Of a DNA stretch of 16,201 bases, positions 8,198-16,102 are shown in pieces. The first letter of the stretch is position 1; the number at the start of each line of letters is the position of its first letter. This stretch comes from Propionibacteriaceae bacterium. Lineage in GTDB: Bacteria > Actinomycetota > Actinomycetes > Propionibacteriales > Propionibacteriaceae. A program made the translations under genes and the position numbers. The stretch covers positions 6,919 through 23,119 of the forward strand of contig JAUMYR010000034.1 of the NCBI GenBank assembly GCA_030528545.1, given 5' to 3'. The notes under the pieces are model-generated. The model searched no databases. It saw only the letters and a list, made by a program, of their open reading frames with translations, and had not been told where the DNA came from.

Positions 8198-8227
8198 GCT
8201 CTTCCCCGGTCATTGCCGGGGAAGAGC
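8198..8227 (-). terminator. Probable terminator of valS
   Basis: A perfect 12-bp stem, GCTCTTCCCCGG with CCGGGGAAGAGC, surrounds a 6-nt loop just 11 bp past the valS stop. It is the strongest hairpin noted in the window and symmetrical enough to act in both directions. It has no T-run. Confidence 0.65.
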
Positions 8228-8238
8228 GCGTCCAGGGC

Positions 8239-10803
8239 CTATGCCGTGGCGGCCAGCTCCACCTCGACGGTGAGCGGGGAATCGGACTCCACCCACTCAA
8301 CGTCGCCGACGATCTTGCCGACGCTGCGCAGGTCGGTTTCGACCGTTCTCAGGCGTTCCAGCACCGCAACCGGGCCGGTGAAGCTGGCCTTAGCCACTTC
8401 GGCCTTCATGCTGACCTTGGCGTTCGACTTGGCGCCGCGGATCGCGATCAGCGCCACCGCGATGTCGGCGATCAGCTCGGTGCTTCCGCTTGTGGTCAGC
8501 TCGGCCAGCGTTGGCCAGGCCGCCCGGTGGATCGAGCCGGTGTGGGTCCACGACCAGGTCTCCTCGGTCGCGAACGGCAGGAAGGGGGCGAACAGGCGCA
8601 ACTGGACGCTCAGCGCGGCGGCCAGGGTCGCCTGGGCCGATGCCGCGGCCTCGGCTCCGAAGGCCCCATATGCGCGCTCCTTGACCAATTCCAGGTAGTC
8701 GTCGCAGAAGCTCCAGAAGAATGCTTCGACTCTCTCCAGAGCCGTGGTGTAGTCGAAGGCATCGAAGGCCGCGGTGCACTCGGAGATGGTGTCCTTGAGG
8801 GACTCCAGCAGCGCCAGGTCGGCCGGGTTGTTGACTGCTTCCAGCCCTGGGGCCTGTGCGGCCATGCCGAGCACGAATTTGCTCGCGTTGAGCACCTTCA
8901 TCGCCAGGCGGCGTCCGACCTTCATCTGGGACTCGTCGAAGGGGGAGTCCATGCCCGGCCGGGCCATCGCCGCGCGCCAGCGCACGGCGTCGGAGCCGAA
9001 GCGCTCCAGGATGTCCGAGGGCACCACGACGTTGCCCTTCGACTTGCTCATCTTCTTGCGGTCGGGGTCGGTCACGAAGCCGGAGATCGTCGCCCGGCGC
9101 CACGGCAGGGAACCGTTCTCGAAGTGAGCCCGGACGATGCGGCTGAAGAGCCAGGTGCGGATGATGTCGTGGGCCTGCGGCGCCATGTCCATCGGGAAGG
9201 TCAGGCTGAACAGTTCTGGGTCGGATTCCCAGCCGCAGGCGATGTGCGGGGTCAGCGATGAGGTCGCCCAGGTGTCCATGACGTCGGGGTCGGCGATGAA
9301 ACCGCCCGGCTTGCCACGCTGGGACTCCTCGAACCCGGGCGGGCAGCTGGTCACGGGGTCGACGGGCAGGCGGGCCTCGTCGGCCACGATCAGCTGGTCG
9401 TAGAGGGGTTCGCCCTCGGCGTCCAGGGGATACCACACGGGGAACGGGACGCCGAAGAAGCGCTGGCGGCTGATGAGCCAGTCCCCGTTCAGGCCGCCCA
9501 CCCAGTTCTCGTAACGGTGGCGCATGTGTTCTGGCGTCCAGGCCAGTTCCCGGCCCCGGGCCAGCAGCTGATCCTTGATCGATTCGTCGCGTCCGCCGTT
9601 GCTGATGTACCACTGGCGGGTCGCGACGATCTCAAGGGGCTTGTCGCCCTTCTCGTAGAAGTTGACCGGACGGGAGATGGGTTTCGGTTCACCGTCCAGG
9701 TCGCCGGAGGAGCGCAGCAGTTCCACCATCGCGGCCCTCGCGCTGAAGGCCGTCTTGCCAGCCAGTTCGGCATAGGGTTCGCCGTTGGTCAGCCACTCCG
9801 GGGTCTCGGATTGCAGCCGCCCGTCGCGCCCGATCACGGTGCGGGTCGGCAGGTTCAGCTCTCGCCACCACTGCACATCGGTCAGGTCTCCGAAGGTGCA
9901 GCACATCGCGATGCCCGCCCCCTTGTCGGGTTCGGCGGCAGGGTGGGCGAGCACGGGGATCTCGACTCCGAAGACCGGCGAGGTGACCGTGGTGCCGAAC
10001 AGCCCCTGGTAGCGCTCGTCGTCCGGGTGCGCGATGAGGGCGCACACGCTGGGCAGCAGCTCCGGCCGGGTGGTCTCGATGTAGACCGGGCCGTTCGCGC
10101 CATGGAAAGCGACCCGGTGGTAGGCGCCCGGGTGCTCCCTGGACTCCAGTTCGGCCTGGGCGACGGCGGTCTGGTAGGTGACGTCCCACATGGTGGGCGC
10201 GTAGCTGAGGTAGGCCTCGCCCCGGGCGAGGTTGCGCACGAAGGCGCGCTGGGCCACGGCCTGGGCGGCGGGCGAGATCGTGGTGTAGAGGGTGTCCCAG
10301 TCGATGGACAGGCCGAGCTGGCGCCACAGGTCCTCGAAGACCTGTTCGTCGATCGCGGTCAGTTCCTCGCACAACTCGATGAACCGGCCCCGGCTGATCG
10401 CGACCTGGCGCTTCGGATCCGGCTTAGCCGGTGGGGTGAAGTCCTCCTCGTAGGGGATGGACGGGTCGCAGCGCACCCCGTAGTAGTTCTGCACCCGGCG
10501 CTCGGTGGGCAGGCCGTTGTCGTCCCAGCCCATGGGGTAGAACACTTCCTTGCCGCGCATCCGCTGATAGCGCGCGATGGTGTCGGTGTGGGTGTAGCTG
10601 AACACGTGACCCACGTGCAGCGAGCCCGAGACGGTCGGCGGGGGAGTGTCGATGCTGAACACCTCCTCGCGGCTGCGCGGACGCCGGAACGCATAGGTTC
10701 CCTGCTCCCGCCATGTCTGTACCCACTTGGCCTCCAATCCTTCGAGCGCCGGTTTGGCCGGCACGGACGCGGGGGCGGTGGGACGCGGGGTCGTTTCAGT
10801 CAT
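8239..10803 (-). CDS. valS: Valine--tRNA ligase, short archaeal/rickettsial-like form
   Basis: This enzyme charges tRNA-Val with valine and edits misacylated threonine. The class I signatures are HVGH at residues 63-66 and KMSKS at 584-588; between them lies the large editing (CP1) domain. [18 protein letters not shown] is characteristic of the type found in archaea, rickettsiae and some actinobacteria rather than E. coli. At 854 aa it is shorter than E. coli ValS (951 aa) and no C-terminal coiled-coil tRNA-binding arm is visible. I chose ATG at 10803 because TAGAAT (10811-10816 on the minus strand) ends 7 nt before it with no ribosome binding site, suggesting leaderless mRNA. ATG at 10812 is possible. 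The next gene upstream is AbrB-like; folC, its usual neighbour, is about 3 kb away. Confidence 0.96.
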   Translation of the reverse strand: MTETTPRPTAPASVPAKPALEGLEAKWVQTWREQGTYAFRRPRSREEVFSIDTPPPTVSGSLHVGHVFSYTHTDTIARYQRMRGKEVFYPMGWDDNGLPTERRVQNYYGVRCDPSIPYEEDFTPPAKPDPKRQVAISRGRFIELCEELTAIDEQVFEDLWRQLGLSIDWDTLYTTISPAAQAVAQRAFVRNLARGEAYLSYAPTMWDVTYQTAVAQAELESREHPGAYHRVAFHGANGPVYIETTRPELLPSVCALIAHPDDERYQGLFGTTVTSPVFGVEIPVLAHPAAEPDKGAGIAMCCTFGDLTDVQWWRELNLPTRTVIGRDGRLQSETPEWLTNGEPYAELAGKTAFSARAAMVELLRSSGDLDGEPKPISRPVNFYEKGDKPLEIVATRQWYISNGGRDESIKDQLLARGRELAWTPEHMRHRYENWVGGLNGDWLISRQRFFGVPFPVWYPLDAEGEPLYDQLIVADEARLPVDPVTSCPPGFEESQRGKPGGFIADPDVMDTWATSSLTPHIACGWESDPELFSLTFPMDMAPQAHDIIRTWLFSRIVRAHFENGSLPWRRATISGFVTDPDRKKMSKSKGNVVVPSDILERFGSDAVRWRAAMARPGMDSPFDESQMKVGRRLAMKVLNASKFVLGMAAQAPGLEAVNNPADLALLESLKDTISECTAAFDAFDYTTALERVEAFFWSFCDDYLELVKERAYGAFGAEAAASAQATLAAALSVQLRLFAPFLPFATEETWSWTHTGSIHRAAWPTLAELTTSGSTELIADIAVALIAIRGAKSNAKVSMKAEVAKASFTGPVAVLERLRTVETDLRSVGKIVGDVEWVESDSPLTVEVELAATA

Positions 10804-10810
10804 GGGGTGC

Positions 10811-10816
10811 ATTCTA
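10811..10816 (-). promoter_or_regulatory. Probable -10 element of valS
   Basis: TAGAAT on the minus strand is one base from the TATAAT consensus and ends 7 nt before the chosen ATG, which would make valS mRNA leaderless. The -35 region is GC-rich and unconvincing. Confidence 0.45.
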
Positions 10817-10876
10817 AGGGCTTGTCCGGGTGGGGGTGTGCGCGGCCCGCGGGCCGCCACCTGGTGCGTGGCGCTC

Positions 10877-11113
10877 TCAGGGGTGCGGCTGCTCGGCCTG
10901 GGCTGGCGGCATGGCCTGCTGGACGATCCGGTCCAGCAGTTCCTGACGCAGCAGCGCGATGCCGCGTTCGGAGTCGGCCAGGAGCAGCAGGCTGTCTCCC
11001 GGCTTGATATCGAACAGATCCCTGGCCCCCTTCGGGATCACCACCTGGCCCTTGGGGCCCACCTTCACTGTGGCCGCGAATTTCCCCGCGGCCGACGGTA
11101 GCTGGGTGTCCAC
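10877..11113 (-). CDS. AbrB/SpoVT-type DNA-binding regulator
   Basis: A 78-aa protein with one swapped-hairpin AbrB domain at about residues 15-48, containing [15 protein letters not shown] followed by IKPGD and a hydrophobic LLLL strand. Such dimers bind AT-rich operators and act as transition-state regulators or as antitoxins. The C-terminal tail (55-78) is short and ends in an Ala/Gln/Pro-rich stretch. The GTG start is preceded by GGGGGAGG. A perfect palindrome lies 17 bp upstream in the divergent promoter region, so autoregulation together with control of the acyltransferase is plausible. No toxin gene is next to it, so an antitoxin role is not supported. It precedes valS on the same strand by 73 bp. 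Confidence 0.88.
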   Translation of the reverse strand: MDTQLPSAAGKFAATVKVGPKGQVVIPKGARDLFDIKPGDSLLLLADSERGIALLRQELLDRIVQQAMPPAQAEQPHP

Positions 11114-11130
11114 GAAACCTCCCCCATAGA

Positions 11131-11146
11131 GTTATACTTGTATAAC
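11131..11146. promoter_or_regulatory. Palindromic operator/promoter between abrB-like gene and acyltransferase
   Basis: GTTATAC-TT-GTATAAC has perfect 7-bp arms and is strikingly A/T-rich for this genome. It contains -10-like hexamers on both strands (TATACT on plus at 11133-11138; TATAAC on both). The site could be an operator of the adjacent AbrB-type protein, which prefers such DNA. That link is inferred. Confidence 0.6.
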
Positions 11147-11215
11147 TTGTAAGACAAAGTGTGTAGATTTCTGATAGGGGAATCTTGCCACAGGCTCCCC
11201 GGGAAGGCAGCAGCG

Positions 11216-12403
11216 ATGCGCGATACCGGCCATGGTGGGGATTCGCGGGAAGCCCGGCCGCGCCGAGGCCGGATCCACGGACTGGACGCGCTGCGCGGCG
11301 GCGCACTGCTCCTGGGCATCGTGCTGCACGGGCTGATGCCCTATGCGGACGGGTTCCCCTGGATGGTGGAGGACCCCCAGCGGGCATGGTGGCCGCTGCC
11401 CATCATCGCCGCGATCCACACCTTCCGCATGACCCTGTTCCTGCTGCTGGCGGGCTACTTCGGGCACTGGCTGAGGCGGCGGGGGACCCGTGGTTATCTG
11501 CTGGACCGGGTCAAGCGCATCGGCTTGCCGGCCTTCGCGTTCTGGCCGGTCGCGGTGCTGCCGCTGGGGCTATGCGCCATCTGGCACCTGCACCGGACGG
11601 GGACCGAAGCCGTTCCTCCCGAAACCGCCGCCCGCGGCGGGGCCAGCCTGGGACATCTCTGGTTCCTGTGGGTGCTCTTACAGTGCGTCGTGATCACGCT
11701 CGGCATCCGCGCCGCGGCGATCCGGCTGGCTCCCCGCGCCGCCCTCACCTGGAGTTCCACGGTGGCGCGTTGGCTCAGCTATCCGGGCGGGGTGCTGCTC
11801 GCGGCCCTGCCCTATGCGGTCACGACCGTGATCCAGGGGGATAGGTCCGGCATCGTGGCGCCGGTCTCGCTGATGCCCGACGCCGTTTCGCTGCCCGCCC
11901 ATCTGGGCGCCTTCGCCGTCGGCTGGCTTCTCGCGCGCGACCCCCGGGCGCTGTCCAGGCTCCAGGACCAGGCCTGGGCACACACGGTCGTCGCCGTCGC
12001 GGCGATGGCCGCCGCCCTGGTCGCCACCGACGCGATCCCGGTCGGGCTGTCCGTGCCCCAGCCGATCTGGTCCACCCTGATCGCGCTCGCTGGCTGGACT
12101 ACCTCATACGCCCTGATCGGCCTGACCCTGCGCTATCTCAACACCGAACGGGCCTGGATCCGCTACCTCGCCGATGCGTCCTACTGGATGTATCTCATGC
12201 ACCTGGCCGTGCAGACCTGCGGCGCCGTGCTTCTCGCGGGGCTGAACTGGCCGATGCTGGTGAAGCTCTCGGTCAACCTGGCGGTGAGCACGGCGCTGCT
12301 CGTGATGAGCTACGGCTGGTTCGTGCGATCCACCTGGCTGGGGGCCTGGATCAATGGGCGGCGGCTACCCAGGGGCGGGTGGCGGGCCGGGGCATTGGTC
12401 TAG
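11216..12403 (+). CDS. Acyltransferase-3 family integral membrane protein
   Basis: Acyltransferase-3 proteins move acyl groups onto sugars or lipids of the envelope. This one is about 395 aa with around ten hydrophobic segments and belongs in the cytoplasmic membrane. The N-terminal motif GLDALRGGALLLGIVLH contains the R-X10-H pair (Arg27 and His38) that is essential in characterised members such as OafA. WFLWVLLQ in the middle and YWMYLMHLAVQ near the end are also family-like. I chose ATG at 11216 with GGAAGG upstream; a longer in-frame start at 11159 would lie within the promoter region. It is divergent from the AbrB-like regulator and convergent with the DsbA-like gene (16-bp gap). The substrate cannot be told from the sequence. 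Confidence 0.87.
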   Translation: MRDTGHGGDSREARPRRGRIHGLDALRGGALLLGIVLHGLMPYADGFPWMVEDPQRAWWPLPIIAAIHTFRMTLFLLLAGYFGHWLRRRGTRGYLLDRVKRIGLPAFAFWPVAVLPLGLCAIWHLHRTGTEAVPPETAARGGASLGHLWFLWVLLQCVVITLGIRAAAIRLAPRAALTWSSTVARWLSYPGGVLLAALPYAVTTVIQGDRSGIVAPVSLMPDAVSLPAHLGAFAVGWLLARDPRALSRLQDQAWAHTVVAVAAMAAALVATDAIPVGLSVPQPIWSTLIALAGWTTSYALIGLTLRYLNTERAWIRYLADASYWMYLMHLAVQTCGAVLLAGLNWPMLVKLSVNLAVSTALLVMSYGWFVRSTWLGAWINGRRLPRGGWRAGALV

Positions 12404-12419
12404 CCTGGGCGGGGCTCCC

Positions 12420-13184
12420 TCAGCTCTTGAAGTAGGCCAGGACCGCCTCCGGTGTTGGCTCTGCCGCCGGGTTGCTCTTCTTGGTCTGGGGATCGTGAAT
12501 AAACAGGGGCTTTTCCTTGCCGTCCACCACGATGTAGGGCGTGTACCGGACATTGGCCTGTTTGGCGGCTTCCTGGGTCTTCTGTACGAACTGGTTCATG
12601 GCGCCGGAGTCGTAGGCGCGGAGGAAGGCCTCAAGTTTTTCACCGGTCAACCCGATCTGCTGGGGAACCGTCTCCCGGAGCACATTGTTGGGATAGCCGG
12701 TCTGGTAGTGAGTGAACGCAGCCTTGAGATAGGCGGGGAACATCCCGACGGTGTCGGCGGCGGCAGCGGCGGCGGCGGCCCGTCCCGAGGCCTCACCGAG
12801 CCCGGACAGCATCCGGTATTCCAGCTTGATCTCGCCGTCGTCGGCCAGCTTCTGCATCGCATCGCCGAACACGCGGGTGGTGTGCGCGCAGGCCCCGCAC
12901 AGGAAATCCTCCCAGACGACCACGTGCGGTACGCCGTCCTTGGGTTTTGTGGTGGAGACCAGGATTCCGGCATCGTTCGCATTGGGCGGGGTGATCTGCT
13001 CTCCGGCCAGCTTCGAGCCCTTGCTCGCCTCCTGCGCGATCACGAAACCAACGATGCCGACGATGATGGCGCCGATCACGGCGAAGGCGACTAGGAGGAT
13101 GCGGTTCGTCCGCTTGCGGCGCGCCTCCAGCTCTTGCTGAGCGCGCAGCGCGGCGCGGCGGCTCTGTGCGGAACGGTTAGACAT
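12420..13184 (-). CDS. Membrane-anchored DsbA-like thiol:disulfide oxidoreductase
   Basis: The 254-aa protein has a basic cytoplasmic head (residues 1-27), one membrane segment (about 28-50) and an extracytoplasmic thioredoxin fold of the DsbA class. The active site is CGAC (Cys96 and Cys99) in WEDFLCGACAH, and VRYTPYIVVDG supplies the cis-proline strand. This architecture occurs in actinobacteria for oxidative folding of exported proteins. I chose ATG at 13184 because AGGAGG lies 6 nt upstream. The start overlaps the stop of the MauE-like gene by 8 bp, so the two are coupled. Alanine repeats at about 134-142 are an oddity and may be a flexible helix. Thiol oxidase or reductase direction cannot be decided from sequence. 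Confidence 0.92.
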   Translation of the reverse strand: MSNRSAQSRRAALRAQQELEARRKRTNRILLVAFAVIGAIIVGIVGFVIAQEASKGSKLAGEQITPPNANDAGILVSTTKPKDGVPHVVVWEDFLCGACAHTTRVFGDAMQKLADDGEIKLEYRMLSGLGEASGRAAAAAAAADTVGMFPAYLKAAFTHYQTGYPNNVLRETVPQQIGLTGEKLEAFLRAYDSGAMNQFVQKTQEAAKQANVRYTPYIVVDGKEKPLFIHDPQTKKSNPAAEPTPEAVLAYFKS

Positions 13185-13698
13185 CGTCAGCCTCCTGAAC
13201 GTCGGGAAGATTGATAGCGAAGAGCCACTGATCAACGGAATAGGGTGTGTGCGGTCGCAGGCTCAACCATAGGCAGAGCGCGAGCAAACCGAGGTCGCGC
13301 AACAATTCTTCGGCATAGCGGGTCTGTGCCGGGTCGATCTCGCCGCCACCGCCAAAGCAGCCACAGTCCAGGGATAATCCCCGGGCCCAGGCCGAAGCGA
13401 TGCCGACGATGAATCCCAGGAAGAGCAGCCCCGAGAAGATGGCACTAATCCGGGTGAAAAGCCCGAGGAGGAGCAATGCGCCCAAGATGATCTCGCTGAG
13501 CGGCACGGCATAGGTCAGCACTCCGACGATCGCGTCGGGAAAGAGCTGATAAGCCTCGATGGCTCTTCTCATCGCGACCAGGTCAACGACCTTCAGCAAA
13601 CCGGCCACCAGCAGCACCACGCCAGTGACTAAGCGGGCGATAAACCCGACCCAGTCCAGCCAGGTGCGCCGGTTTGGCTTCGTGCGTGACTCTTTCAC
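13177..13698 (-). CDS. MauE/DoxX-like membrane protein with CxC motif
   Basis: A 173-aa protein with four probable membrane helices (about 18-36, 58-78, 82-102 and 135-148). The DoxX/MauE core reads RLVTGVVLLVAGLLKVVD. A Cys pair sits in LDCGCFGGGG (Cys112 and Cys114) between helices 3 and 4. MauE family members are thought to help thioredoxin-like partners handle disulfides outside the cytoplasm. The GTG start at 13698 has no ribosome binding site, but TACGAT lies 6 nt upstream, again suggesting leaderless mRNA. The DsbA-like gene starts within its last codons, forming a two-gene redox operon. Electron exchange between the two products is inferred. Confidence 0.88.
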   Translation of the reverse strand: MKESRTKPNRRTWLDWVGFIARLVTGVVLLVAGLLKVVDLVAMRRAIEAYQLFPDAIVGVLTYAVPLSEIILGALLLLGLFTRISAIFSGLLFLGFIVGIASAWARGLSLDCGCFGGGGEIDPAQTRYAEELLRDLGLLALCLWLSLRPHTPYSVDQWLFAINLPDVQEADDV

Positions 13699-13704
13699 GC
13701 CGAT

Positions 13705-13725
13705 ATCGTACCTGCTGGCGCCAGC
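13705..13725 (-). promoter_or_regulatory. Probable promoter and palindrome before the MauE-like gene
   Basis: TACGAT on the minus strand (13705-13710) ends 6 nt before the GTG. Just upstream is the 12-bp perfect palindrome GCTGGCGCCAGC (13714-13725), in the spacer or -35 area, where a regulator could bind. No recognisable -35 is present. Confidence 0.4.
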
Positions 13726-13739
13726 CAGGCCCGCCCCTC

Positions 13740-13925
13740 GGCTGATCGGGTCAGCTCATGGCCCCGCAAGGTTTCGTGCCCGGAGGCCTCAGCTCGGAGC
13801 CGGGAAAGGGCGCAGCGGCCCATGCGCCGGAATCCGGGTGGTGCTGTGACCCAGCAGATCCGCCATTGTCTGGTTCCCCGGGTGGGACACGGCCGCCCCT
13901 GGTCAAGACCCTCACCGGGGTGCGG
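13740..13925. other. Structured divergent spacer between MauE-like gene and folC
   Basis: No gene is supported here. The folC frame stays open across it but has no start signal. Consecutive perfect short stems occur: CCCGG/CCGGG (13779-13783/13800-13804), GGCGCA/TGCGCC (13809-13814/13823-13828) and TGCTG/CAGCA (13842-13846/13852-13856). I compared it by eye with cobalamin, SAM-IV and ZTP riboswitches, SRP RNA and RNase P RNA and saw no convincing match. Confidence 0.4.
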
Positions 13926-13946
13926 GGCGCTAGGCTGGGCACCACC

Positions 13947-15287
13947 ATGGCTGATTCCCACGAGGCGCTGGTCGCCGAACTCATTTCCCGCTGGCCCGAG
14001 CACCGGATCGCCCCGTCAACGGCCCGAGTTGAGGCGCTCCTTGACCTATTGGGCGATCCTCACCGGGCCGTCCCGGTCATTCATGTGGCGGGCACCAACG
14101 GCAAGGGCAGCACGGCGGTCATGATCGACGCTCTGCTGCGCTCGGCGGGGCTGCGTACCGGCCGCTTCTCCTCGCCCCACCTGGTCCACCTCACCGAGCG
14201 CATCTGCATCGACGGGGAGCCGATCTCCGAGGAACGCTTCGACTCTTTGTACGCCGAGATCGCCCCCTACTTAGCGATGGTCGACGAGCGCCAGCTCGAC
14301 GGGGTGAACCTGACCTTCTTCGAAGCCATGACCTGTCTCGCCTACGCCGCCTTCGCCGACGCCCCGGTCGACGTGGCGATCATGGAGGTCGGCCTGGGCG
14401 GCACCTGGGACGCCACCAATGTCGCCGATGCCGAGGTCGCGGTCGTCTGCCCGATCGGCTTCGATCACACCCACATCCTCGGGGATTCCTTGGCCGAGAT
14501 CGCTGCCGAGAAGGCCGGAGTCATCAAACCGGGCTCGGTCGCGGTGCTCGCGGGGCAGCCGCCCGAGGCTGCCCGGGTACTGCTCGCCCGATGCGCCGAG
14601 GCGGGGGCCAAAGCTCTCCGCGAAGGCGTCGAGTTTGGGCTGCTGGAGCGTCAGCTCGCGGTGGGCGGGCAGGTCGTGCGCATCGAAACCGCCGATGGCC
14701 CGGTCGGTGACTTGTTCCTGCCGCTACATGGTGAGCATATGGCCCGCAACGCCGGGCTGGCCTGCGCGGCGGTCGAGGCCTTCCTCGGCGGCAAGGCACT
14801 CAGCGGGGAGGTACTCGCCGAGGGATACGCGGCTGTCGAGGCCCCGGCCAGGCTGGAACTGATCCGGCGGGCACCGGCGGTGGTGCTCGACACCGCCCAT
14901 AACCCGCACGGGGTGCGGGCGACGATGGCCGCGATGCGGGAGGCCTACGCTTTCAGCCCCCTGGTGGCGGTGGTGGCCATGATGAAGGACAAGGACGCGG
15001 CGGGCGTGCTCCCCATCATCGCCGAGTCCGCCGACCATGTGGTCGTGACCCGGGTATCCTCCACCGACCGTGCGATGGGGATCGATGACCTAGCCGAGAT
15101 GGCCGAGGACTACTGGGCCGAGGTGCATCGGGCCGAGACGATCGCCGATGCGATCGAGACCGCGGTGGGCCTGGCCGATGCCGCGGGCACCCACGGCGGC
15201 GTCCTGGTCATCGGGTCGGTGATCGCCGCCGGTGAGGCACGAGCCCTGCTCGCCAAGGCCGAGGACTCGCAGGACGGTGAGGCATGA
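13947..15287 (+). CDS. folC: Folylpolyglutamate/dihydrofolate synthase
   Basis: FolC adds glutamate to folates and, in bifunctional forms, makes dihydrofolate from dihydropteroate. At 446 aa it has the family length. The ATP-binding P-loop GTNGKGST is at residues 49-56, followed by SSPHLVHLTERI; KAGVIKPG and DTAHNPHG are the other Mur ligase-type landmarks. I chose ATG at 13947 because the family starts here; the frame is open 63 codons further up but that part is unlike FolC. TAGGCT (13931-13936) ends 10 nt before the ATG and there is no ribosome binding site, so the leader would be about 3 nt. The 4-bp overlap with the next gene (ATGA) matches the mycobacterial folC operon. Confidence 0.95.
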   Translation: MADSHEALVAELISRWPEHRIAPSTARVEALLDLLGDPHRAVPVIHVAGTNGKGSTAVMIDALLRSAGLRTGRFSSPHLVHLTERICIDGEPISEERFDSLYAEIAPYLAMVDERQLDGVNLTFFEAMTCLAYAAFADAPVDVAIMEVGLGGTWDATNVADAEVAVVCPIGFDHTHILGDSLAEIAAEKAGVIKPGSVAVLAGQPPEAARVLLARCAEAGAKALREGVEFGLLERQLAVGGQVVRIETADGPVGDLFLPLHGEHMARNAGLACAAVEAFLGGKALSGEVLAEGYAAVEAPARLELIRRAPAVVLDTAHNPHGVRATMAAMREAYAFSPLVAVVAMMKDKDAAGVLPIIAESADHVVVTRVSSTDRAMGIDDLAEMAEDYWAEVHRAETIADAIETAVGLADAAGTHGGVLVIGSVIAAGEARALLAKAEDSQDGEA

Positions 15288-15634
15288 CCCTGCAACCGGG
15301 AAACCCGATGTCTAAGGTGCTCGTCAGCGTCGTCGCTTTCGAGGTCATCGTGTTCGGGCTGGCCTTCCCCGGGATGATCCTGGTCTCCGGCACCCCCCTG
15401 ACGCCAGCGTTGAGCGGCACGGTGATCGCCGTGGGGCTGGCTCTCGCGTCGGCCTTCACGCTGCGGCGTCCGCTCGGCTATTACCTCGGCTGGGCGACTC
15501 AGGCGGCCGGGATTCTGCTCGGGCTGCTGACTCCCTGGATGTATGCGATGGGTGCGGTCTTCGCGCTGATCTGGTCGGGGACCTTCCTCCTGGGTCGCAA
15601 GCTCGAGCAGCAAGCCGGGAACGCCCCGGACTAG
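15284..15634 (+). CDS. DUF4233 small membrane protein
   Basis: A 116-aa protein with four hydrophobic segments and conserved LRRPLGYYLGWATQ between helices 2 and 3. This matches the actinobacterial DUF4233 family found between folC and ndk (the mycobacterial counterpart is the Rv2446c type). The ATG overlaps the folC stop by 4 bp (ATGA), so translation is coupled. Its function is unknown; constant linkage with folC suggests a shared regulation rather than a shown role in folate metabolism. It ends in a short charged tail. Confidence 0.88.
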   Translation: MTLQPGNPMSKVLVSVVAFEVIVFGLAFPGMILVSGTPLTPALSGTVIAVGLALASAFTLRRPLGYYLGWATQAAGILLGLLTPWMYAMGAVFALIWSGTFLLGRKLEQQAGNAPD

Positions 15635-15685
15635 CCGGGAGAACCACCGGGAGGATACCCGTGCGGGCTCAGTGGCTTGGCCGGA

Positions 15686-15691
15686 TAGAGT
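15686..15691 (+). promoter_or_regulatory. Probable -10 element of ndk
   Basis: TAGAGT ends 6 nt before the ndk ATG and no ribosome binding site lies between, so ndk could have a leaderless mRNA independent of folC. The -35 region is weak. Confidence 0.4.
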
Positions 15692-15697
15692 TGGCCC

Positions 15698-16102
15698 ATG
15701 ACCCAACGAACCCTCGTTATCATCAAACCGGACGCTGTCGCGCGCGGTTTGGTGGGCGTGATCCTGGCCCGCTATGAGGACAAGGGACTTCGGATCGTGG
15801 CCATGGACCAGCGCACGATCGATCCGGAGTTCGCCGCGATCCACTATGCAGAACACGTCGGACGGCCCTACTACGAGGCGTTGGCCTCCTTCATGACCAG
15901 CGGTCCCCTGGTGGCACTGATCCTTGAAGGAGACTCAGCGATCGAGGTGGTACGCACCATGAACGGCGCCACCAACGGCGTGGTCGCGGCCCCAGGCACC
16001 ATCCGAGGGGATTACTCATTGTCGAATCGCGAGAATCTGGTGCACGCCTCCGACTCGCCTGAATCCGCCGAGCGGGAGGTCGCGCTTTGGTTCCCGGCCT
16101 AG
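15698..16102 (+). CDS. ndk: Nucleoside diphosphate kinase
   Basis: Ndk transfers the gamma-phosphate of ATP to nucleoside diphosphates, balancing NTP and dNTP pools through a phospho-histidine intermediate. The 134-aa length is normal. The N-terminus TLVIIKPDAV, the VVRTMNGATN segment and IRGDYS are diagnostic. The catalytic His116 sits in NLVHASDSPESAE. ATG at 15698 gives the exact family N-terminus. Upstream is TAGAGT at 6 nt, with no ribosome binding site. It follows folC and DUF4233 as in mycobacteria. Confidence 0.97.
   Translation: MTQRTLVIIKPDAVARGLVGVILARYEDKGLRIVAMDQRTIDPEFAAIHYAEHVGRPYYEALASFMTSGPLVALILEGDSAIEVVRTMNGATNGVVAAPGTIRGDYSLSNRENLVHASDSPESAEREVALWFPA

Noticed and set aside
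8143..9261. 372-codon plus-strand frame starting in the rpmG-valS gap
   Set aside because: Almost all of it is antisense to valS, and composition is that of a shadow frame; no ribosome binding site.
9517..11007. 496-codon plus-strand frame opposite valS
   Set aside because: It is antisense to the confidently assigned valS and abrB-like genes, with no recognisable domain.
10877..11113. AbrB-like gene as an antitoxin of a toxin-antitoxin pair
   Set aside because: No small toxin gene (MazF, VapC or Doc type) is adjacent on either side; a stand-alone regulator fits better.
13740..13930. Cobalamin, SAM-IV or ZTP riboswitch before folC
   Set aside because: Isolated GGGAA, CTGTGACC and CCCCGGG elements look suggestive, but the required order and box sequences are missing on both strands, and the predicted promoter is downstream.
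13758..13946. 63-residue N-terminal extension of FolC
   Set aside because: No ribosome binding site or family similarity; the ATG at 13947 matches the usual FolC start and follows TAGGCT.
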